A DNA stretch of 11,499 nucleotides from Dehalococcoidia bacterium UBA1141. Lineage in GTDB: Bacteria; Chloroflexota; Dehalococcoidia; Lucifugimonadales; UBA3495. The stretch's first letter is position 1; every line of letters starts with the position of its first letter. Positions 7,411 through 11,499 of this stretch are shown one piece after another. The stretch covers positions 1 to 11,499 of the forward strand of contig DCAE01000153.1 of assembly GCA_002311385.1 (NCBI GenBank), given 5' to 3'. The notes beneath the pieces were generated by a model. It was not told the origin of the DNA. It saw only the letters and a program-made list of their open reading frames with translations, and searched no databases. The translations under genes and the position numbers were made by a program.

Positions 7411-7455
7411 CTCCAAAACCAGTGGTCGGGGGTTCGAATCCTCCCGCTCCTGCCA
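7411..7455 (+). tRNA. 3' half of tRNA-Trp (CCA anticodon), no 5' half; probable attachment site
   Basis: From 7411 the sequence fits tRNA positions 32 to 76 exactly. The anticodon loop is CTCCAAA with anticodon CCA at 7413-7415 (Trp). The 3' anticodon strand is ACCAG. The T stem GGGGG/CCTCC encloses the loop TTCGAAT at 7433-7439. The 3' acceptor strand is CGCTCCT, followed by discriminator G and an encoded CCA at 7453-7455. Upstream, the expected 5' anticodon strand CTGGT is replaced by TCAGA, which does not pair, and no D arm is visible. A cryptic CGGAACG at 7382-7388 would pair at five of seven positions with the acceptor strand but has no D arm after it. A 3' tRNA half starting at the anticodon loop is the usual remnant left by site-specific integration. 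It should not make a functional tRNA. Confidence 0.75.
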
Positions 7456-7467
7456 AAAATAGGCACG

Positions 7468-7501
7468 AAAAAGACCCTCGGTGCAAGCCGAGGGTCTTTT
7501 T
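7468..7501. terminator. Rho-independent terminator after the tRNA half, probably bidirectional
   Basis: AAAAAGACCCTCGG (7468-7481) pairs perfectly with CCGAGGGTCTTTTT (7488-7501) around the loop TGCAAG. The 14-base stem begins with an A-run and ends in a T-run, so it can work on either strand. It sits 12 bases after the tRNA CCA end and is probably the native tRNA terminator. Confidence 0.9.
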
Positions 7502-7651
7502 GTTTTGCGTTTTTGCTGGCATTTAGATCGAGCCGGTCAAAGTCACTCCGATTGGCAGTCACGGAACTGCCGATTTATATTGCGGATATTGTACTCGGCC
7601 ACTGCCTCTAGCGAAACTTCATTTGCCCCTTCATTTGTGCCTGTCATGGGG

Positions 7652-7657
7652 TATAAT
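7652..7657 (+). promoter_or_regulatory. -10 box upstream of the SDR gene
   Basis: A perfect TATAAT lies 53 bases before the SDR start, in an otherwise gene-free interval after the terminator. No good -35 hexamer sits at 16-18 bases; TTCATT at 7630-7635 is the nearest weak candidate. Confidence 0.5.
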
Positions 7658-7710
7658 AGCCCCCGAAACTGTGATTCGCCTATGAATCCCCACTCGAAAG
7701 GAAAGTAAAC

Positions 7711-8541
7711 ATGCAAGAACAACATGGACGCAGGCTCGACGGCAAGGTAGCCATCGTCACCGGGGCAGGGGCCACCGGTAGCGGGGATTTTGTTGGCATT
7801 GGCCAGGCCACTTCTATCCTGTTCGCCAGGCAGGGCGCCAAGGTGTTGCTGTCGGACCGGGATCAACACAACGCCGAGGTCACTTTGGCGACCATCAAGG
7901 AGGAAGGTGGTGAAGCTTCCGTGTTCGTTGGGGACGTCACCAGCAACAGCGACTGTGAGGCCATGGCCAAAGCTGCGGTTGAACGCTACGGCAGACTGGA
8001 CGTTTTGATAAATAACGTGGGTATCACCGGCCCCGGCTCGGTGACCGACGTGGCCGAGGATTTTTGGGACACGGTTTTGGACGTGAATCTAAAGAGCGTC
8101 ATGCTGACCAGCAAACATTGCATCCCTCTGATGATTGAAACCGGCGGTGGCTCCATCGTCAATCTCTCCTCCATCGTGGGCCTGCGGGCCGGGAGCGGGA
8201 AACCTAGCCATGCGTATGCGGCGTCCAAAGGCGGGATAATAGGCTTGAGCAACTCCATGGCCGTTCACTACGGTCGGGATAATGTGCGGGTCAACTGCAT
8301 CGCCCCGGGACACGTCCGCAGCCCCATGGTGGCCCGACAGTCTACGGAGGAGATGCTTGAGCTTCGGCGTAAGGCTGGGCCATTGGGCACTGAGGGCACT
8401 TCCTGGGACGTGGCGTTTGCTGCCCTGTTCTTGGCTTCGGATGAAGCCCGTTGGGTCAGCGGCGTGACCCTTCCGGTGGACGCCGGTCTCTTGGCGGCTA
8501 CGCCATTGGCTATGTATCCTTACCTGCAAGAGAAGGATTGA
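7711..8541 (+). CDS. Short-chain dehydrogenase/reductase with extended glycine motif
   Basis: This is a 276-residue NAD(P)-dependent oxidoreductase of the SDR superfamily with no assignable substrate. The cofactor loop reads TGAGATGSGDFVGIG (17-31). It is about six residues longer than the classical TGxxxGxG, a variant that occurs in several SDR subfamilies. Asp49 at the end of strand two favours NAD. NNVG is at 101-104, Ser153/154 in NLSS, and Tyr169 and Lys173 in YAASK. The C-terminus ends SGVTLPVDAG plus a 17-residue tail. AGGAAAG lies a few bases before the ATG at 7711. The gene is monocistronic, with its own -10 box and a terminator at 8585-8602. It is only distantly similar to the SDR at 5049-5798. 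Confidence 0.93.
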   Translation: MQEQHGRRLDGKVAIVTGAGATGSGDFVGIGQATSILFARQGAKVLLSDRDQHNAEVTLATIKEEGGEASVFVGDVTSNSDCEAMAKAAVERYGRLDVLINNVGITGPGSVTDVAEDFWDTVLDVNLKSVMLTSKHCIPLMIETGGGSIVNLSSIVGLRAGSGKPSHAYAASKGGIIGLSNSMAVHYGRDNVRVNCIAPGHVRSPMVARQSTEEMLELRRKAGPLGTEGTSWDVAFAALFLASDEARWVSGVTLPVDAGLLAATPLAMYPYLQEKD

Positions 8542-8584
8542 CCAGCATTCCGCTTACCTACTTGGTCAAATAGAAAATCTTTAT

Positions 8585-8610
8585 GAGGGCCTATTGGCCC
8601 TCTTTTCTTT
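8585..8610 (+). terminator. Rho-independent terminator after the SDR gene
   Basis: GAGGGCC (8585-8591) pairs with GGCCCTC (8596-8602) around the loop TATT, followed by TTTTCTTT. It begins 44 bases after the SDR stop. The remaining gap to the malic enzyme has no gene; a TATTAT at 8720-8725 could be a -10 box but lacks a good -35. Confidence 0.85.
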
Positions 8611-8776
8611 GAGCTTACGAAGTCACGCGGACGCAGTTTGCCTCAAACTATTCTAGGATGACGGAAAAAGTAACCCAAATGGCCAATAAATCATTATCAT
8701 GATGCTATCGCTATCGTAGTATTATGAATCCTTCTATTCTCTCGTTTAAGAGCGAACTTAAGGGAGGAACCTTCTA

Positions 8777-9922
8777 ATGTCTATGGATTATGGCGCAGAA
8801 GCCATCAAACGCCACCGGGCGAGTCGAGGCAAGGTTAGCATCGCTTCCAAGATGGTGGTTGAGACGCTGGACGACCTATCAATCGCCTACACTCCCGGGG
8901 TGGCATCGGTGTGTATGGCCATCGCCGATGATAAATCCGAATCGTTCCAACTCACTAACCGGGCAAATGCCGTGGCGGTGGTCACTGATGGCTCGGCCGT
9001 GTTGGGCTTGGGCAACATTGGTCCCGAAGCAGCAATGCCGGTGATGGAAGGTAAGTCAATCCTGTTCAAGGCCCTTGCCGACATCGACGCTTTCCCCATC
9101 TGTCTGGACACCCAAGACAACGATGCCATAATTCAGACGGTGCGCTACTTGGCGCCCAGTTTCGGCGGAATCAATCTGGAAGACATAGCAGCGCCCCGCT
9201 GTTTCGAAATTGAAGACGCCCTACAAGATTTGGGCATACCCGTCTTCCACGACGACCAGCACGGGACAGCCATAGCAGTGCTGGCAGGGGTGATAAACGC
9301 TCTGCTAGTTACTGGCCGCAGGATTGAAGACACCAAATTCGTGTTCGCCGGGGCAGGGGCCGGAGGCATCGGATCCACAAAGCTGCTTCTGGACCACGGT
9401 GCCACCAACGTGACCTTGGTGGACAGCACCGGCATCATCTCCCGGAACCGTTCCGACCTGACGGCGGTGAAATCAGCCATGCTGGATACTACCAACCCGG
9501 ACAACACCCACGGCGGCTTGGCCGATGCTCTGCGCGGGGCCGACGTATTTATAGGCCTTTCCGCAGCCGACGCTGTTAGTCCGGAGATGGTTTCCTCAAT
9601 GGCCAAAGACTCCATCGTATTCGCTATGGCAAATCCTATACCGGAGATTTGGCCCGACGTGGCGCGGGCCGCTGGCGCTGCGGTGGTGGGTACCGGTCGT
9701 AGCGACTTCCCTAACCAGATTAACAACAGCCTGGTCTTCCCCGGCGTTTTCCGGGGAGCGCTGGATAGCCGTGCCACAAGAGTGACCACCCGCATGAAAC
9801 TGGCCGCCGCAACGGCTTTAGCTGGCTTGGTCCCCGAGCCCACGCCGGAGAATGTCATCCCTTGGTCCTTGGACCGGGAGGTGGCCAAGGTTGTTTCTGA
9901 GGCAGTGTCTGGGTCGGTCTAG
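8777..9922 (+). CDS. Malic enzyme, short bacterial form (oxaloacetate-decarboxylating)
   Basis: The enzyme converts malate plus NAD(P)+ to pyruvate, CO2 and NAD(P)H in the cytoplasm, linking the TCA cycle to pyruvate. The 381-residue length fits the short bacterial form, which has no phosphotransacetylase extension. Motifs in order are Tyr38 in AYTPGVA (general acid), a GLGNIGP block with the following MEGKSILFK lysines, metal ligands Glu135-Asp136 in GGINLEDI, and HDDQHGTA (158-165). A GAGAGGIG dinucleotide loop lies at 192-199 and ANPIPEI near the C-terminal part of the active site. NAD versus NADP preference cannot be settled. A strong Shine-Dalgarno site (GGGAGG, 8762-8767) lies nine bases before ATG 8777, which favours it over the in-frame ATG at 8783. 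The gene stands alone, with its own terminator at 9952-9982. Confidence 0.96.
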   Translation: MSMDYGAEAIKRHRASRGKVSIASKMVVETLDDLSIAYTPGVASVCMAIADDKSESFQLTNRANAVAVVTDGSAVLGLGNIGPEAAMPVMEGKSILFKALADIDAFPICLDTQDNDAIIQTVRYLAPSFGGINLEDIAAPRCFEIEDALQDLGIPVFHDDQHGTAIAVLAGVINALLVTGRRIEDTKFVFAGAGAGGIGSTKLLLDHGATNVTLVDSTGIISRNRSDLTAVKSAMLDTTNPDNTHGGLADALRGADVFIGLSAADAVSPEMVSSMAKDSIVFAMANPIPEIWPDVARAAGAAVVGTGRSDFPNQINNSLVFPGVFRGALDSRATRVTTRMKLAAATALAGLVPEPTPENVIPWSLDREVAKVVSEAVSGSV

Positions 9923-9951
9923 CTCGGTTCCCGCCAAAATTCAGCTACACG

Positions 9952-9982
9952 AAAGCCCCTCGGTGAAAGCCGGGGGCTTTTT
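9952..9982 (+). terminator. Rho-independent terminator after the malic enzyme gene
   Basis: AAAGCCCC-CGG (9952-9963, with T 9960 bulged) pairs with CCGGGGGCTTT (9970-9980) around TGAAAG, followed by T residues. It starts 30 bases after the stop. Its core and flanks closely resemble the terminator at 7468-7501. Confidence 0.88.
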
Positions 9983-9995
9983 GTATTCACTTTAA

Positions 9996-10016
9996 TGTTC
10001 GAACAGGGGCCGAACA
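9996..10016. promoter_or_regulatory. Palindrome with repeated CGAACA half-site
   Basis: TGTTCGAACA (9996-10005) is a perfect 10-base palindrome, and its right half CGAACA is repeated at 10011-10016, one helical turn away. It lies about 80 bases upstream of the -10 box of the amidohydrolase gene and could be an operator. It does not match the CGAAC-N4-GTTCG LexA box. Confidence 0.2.
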
Positions 10017-10096
10017 GTGACCGAATTCTGGCTGTACGGTAGTCCAAACGTTCCCCAATCAAACGCTTAGACCGCTGGCAGGTTACCCAACGTGTG

Positions 10097-10102
10097 TATA
10101 AT
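10097..10102 (+). promoter_or_regulatory. -10 box upstream of the amidohydrolase gene
   Basis: A perfect TATAAT in GTGTGTATAATC lies 49 bases before the start codon, following the malic enzyme terminator. The candidate -35 region (10074-10079) is poor. Confidence 0.5.
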
Positions 10103-10151
10103 CTAGCCCAATTCGCTGATTCACATCTGGAAATATTAATGGAGAAATCCA

Positions 10152-10967
10152 ATGCTAATCGTCGACGCTCAGGTTCACCTTTGGGGCAGTGGCTCGCCCA
10201 CCGGCGCCCACCGTAAAATCGACTCTTTTTCGGCTGACGACTTGTTGAAGGAGATGGACGAGGGAGGCGTGGACGCTGCCGTTATTCACCCGCCTAGTTG
10301 GGATCCCGGCTCCGGCGACATCGCCTTGGAGGCAGCAAAGCAACACCCTAGACGTTTGGCCATTCTGGGCAAGTTCCCCTTAGACGATCCAAAGAGCAAA
10401 TCCCTGGTAGACGGTTGGAACAAACAACCAGGAATGCTTGGATTCAGGTTCACGTTCTTGCAGCCGGGCCAAGAAACCTGGCCCACGGACGGCACCATGG
10501 ACTGGGTCTGGCCAGCAGCGGCCCAAGCTGGTCTCCCCATCGCACTGATGGCCAGCAAGTTCCTGCCGTTGGTGGGTCAGGTGGCCGAGAAACATCCGGA
10601 CCTCAAGTTGATTGTGGACCATATGGGCAGGTTCGGCACCGCTACCGATGCCCCGGCTTGGGAGAACCTTCCCGAGTTATTGGCCTTAGCCAAGTATCCC
10701 AACATTGCGGTAAAGGCCACCGGTGCGCCCAGCTACTCCAGCGCGCCCTATCCATTCAAGAATATCCACGACTACATCCACCAGATTTACGACACCTTCG
10801 GTCCAAGCCGGATGTTCTGGGGCACGGACATCACCCGGATGCCCTGCCCATGGAAGCAATGCGTAACCATGTTCACTGAGGAGTTGCCCTGGCTGACGGA
10901 AAAGGACAAGGAACTGATTATGGGCCGGGCGCTTTGCGATTGGATCGGCTGGGACCTGCCAGGGTAG
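10152..10967 (+). CDS. Amidohydrolase, PF04909 family
   Basis: This is a complete 271-residue TIM-barrel hydrolase of the amidohydrolase-2 family (COG3618-like; relatives act as lactonases or decarboxylases). The substrate is unknown. The N-terminus reads VDAQVHLWG: Asp5 and His9 are kept, but Gln7 stands where many members have the first His of the DxHxH metal motif. Later landmarks are His157 in VDHMGR and Asp226 in WGTDITRMPCPW, both typical of this branch. The changed N-terminal motif suggests altered or absent metal binding. GGAGAAA a few bases upstream supports ATG 10152. The gene has its own -10 box and ends 19 bases from the convergent MetE-like gene. It is unrelated in detail to the amidohydrolase pseudogene at 5843-6346. 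Confidence 0.9.
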   Translation: MLIVDAQVHLWGSGSPTGAHRKIDSFSADDLLKEMDEGGVDAAVIHPPSWDPGSGDIALEAAKQHPRRLAILGKFPLDDPKSKSLVDGWNKQPGMLGFRFTFLQPGQETWPTDGTMDWVWPAAAQAGLPIALMASKFLPLVGQVAEKHPDLKLIVDHMGRFGTATDAPAWENLPELLALAKYPNIAVKATGAPSYSSAPYPFKNIHDYIHQIYDTFGPSRMFWGTDITRMPCPWKQCVTMFTEELPWLTEKDKELIMGRALCDWIGWDLPG

Positions 10968-10974
10968 GCTGGCA

Positions 10975-10994
10975 CAGAATAGCTATTTATTCTG
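10975..10994. terminator. Weak hairpin between convergent genes
   Basis: CAGAATA (10975-10981) pairs with TATTCTG (10988-10994) around GCTATT. It overlaps the last codons of the minus-strand MetE-like gene and sits seven bases after the amidohydrolase stop. The stem is AT-rich and has no T-run, so a terminator role is uncertain. Confidence 0.25.
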
Positions 10995-11499
10995 CGAAGG
11001 CAAACCTGGGGTCCGCGGCCCGCACGGTCGCTTCCGGAAGGCCCAATTCCTTTCGGACAATGTTCGTCCCTTGCACCAAGGCGACGCATTTGTGAAACGC
11101 TATCCTGCGGGAAATTCCTTCACGGCCAAAGCCGCAGTCGCTGGAGATTATTAGTCTTTCCGGCGACACGTACTCCAATGCCCTGCGAATCAGATCAGCG
11201 ACGCTGGCCGGCGACTCCACCACGGTGTTTGTATGGTTCACCACGCCGATGGCCAACTTTTTGGTGGTCTCCTGGCGGGCGAACAGCGGCAAATCCCTAC
11301 CCATGGTACTGGCGCACTCAAAGGTTACGACATCGGCGTCCACTTCCAGTAGATAGGCCATGGACCGCTGGTAAGAAGGGTCATCCACCAGTCTTTGCTG
11401 GGCCGGGTTTCCCCAGCAAGTGTGAAGCCATATCTCGGCATTCACCCCTCGTATTTCCCGGTTGAAGGCCTCGGTGAAGAAGGCGTAGTCCTCGTCCTT
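10987..11499 (-). CDS. Cobalamin-independent methionine synthase-like protein (MetE C-terminal domain family), 5' part beyond the window
   Basis: The last 170 codons of a MetE C-terminal-domain protein (COG0620) are visible, with the frame open to the right edge. MetE itself transfers a methyl group from methyl-tetrahydrofolate to homocysteine using zinc. The likely zinc ligands are present: His and Cys in LHTCWGN (11416-11424), Glu in FECAST, and Cys in ISSDCGFG (11134-11136). The HTCWGN form, rather than HMCY, and the extreme C-terminal layout suggest one of the stand-alone MetE-like proteins found in many bacteria. Those may use other methyl donors or acceptors, so methionine synthesis is not assured. 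The internal GTG at 11443-11445 is not the start because homologous sequence (EDYAFFTEAFNREI) continues upstream of it. Confidence 0.88.
   Translation of the reverse strand, partial: KDEDYAFFTEAFNREIRGVNAEIWLHTCWGNPAQQRLVDDPSYQRSMAYLLEVDADVVTFECASTMGRDLPLFARQETTKKLAIGVVNHTNTVVESPASVADLIRRALEYVSPERLIISSDCGFGREGISRRIAFHKCVALVQGTNIVRKELGLPEATVRAADPRFAFAE

Noticed and set aside
7368..7562. Minus-strand 64-residue frame with GRIRTPDHWFW
   Set aside because: This is the familiar spurious translation across the antisense of a tRNA 3' half and its terminator.
8680..8700. Fur-box-like ATCATTATC upstream of the malic enzyme
   Set aside because: Only one half matches; the other half of the 19-base consensus is absent.
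9996..10016. LexA/SOS box
   Set aside because: The CGAACA copies are in direct, not inverted, orientation with the wrong spacing for CGAAC-N4-GTTCG.
1..11499. CRISPR array, insertion sequence or intact integrase
   Set aside because: I saw no regularly spaced repeats, no transposase or recombinase motifs, and no terminal inverted repeats with target duplications.

Overview
This looks like chromosomal DNA of a free-living bacterium, most plausibly a Chloroflexota lineage of the SAR202/Dehalococcoidia kind. That placement is an inference from gene content: a DUF3179 lipoprotein, several short-chain dehydrogenases (SDRs), two PF04909 amidohydrolases, a stand-alone MetE-like C-terminal protein and a bacterial copper amine oxidase. 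There is no rRNA or other marker gene to confirm it.

Left part (1 to about 7410): a copper amine oxidase runs off the left edge on the minus strand. A DUF3179 lipoprotein gene diverges from it on the plus strand, and a single TGA interrupts its frame exactly where the family has the first Cys of its CxxC motif. A minus-strand cluster follows. In transcription order it holds a decayed amidohydrolase, an intact SDR, a thioredoxin-fold DUF255 protein and a frameshifted remnant of a second SDR. A plus-strand LOG-family gene has lost the segment carrying its PGGxGT motif. Three of the seven loci in this part are damaged, and sampled GC is about 47-58%.

Boundary (about 7126-7510): after a gene-free, repeat-rich stretch comes the 3' half of a tRNA-Trp gene. 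It runs from the anticodon loop to the encoded CCA and has no matching 5' half. A strong terminator follows directly. This is the arrangement expected at one end (attR) of an element integrated into the tRNA-Trp gene, so the left part of the window may be a decaying genomic island.

Right part (7510-11499): intact, compact genes with higher sampled GC (about 58-65%) and clear ribosome binding sites, terminators and -10 boxes. They encode an SDR, a short-form malic enzyme, an amidohydrolase and, on the minus strand, a cobalamin-independent methionine synthase-like protein that leaves at the right edge. The malic enzyme links malate to pyruvate. The substrates of the SDRs and amidohydrolases cannot be read from sequence.

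The most interesting observation is that the DUF3179 gene may encode a selenoprotein (a UxxC motif with a SECIS-like hairpin directly downstream). The main alternative is a nonsense mutation in a decaying region. A positional argument favours selenocysteine, but the surrounding decay keeps this open.
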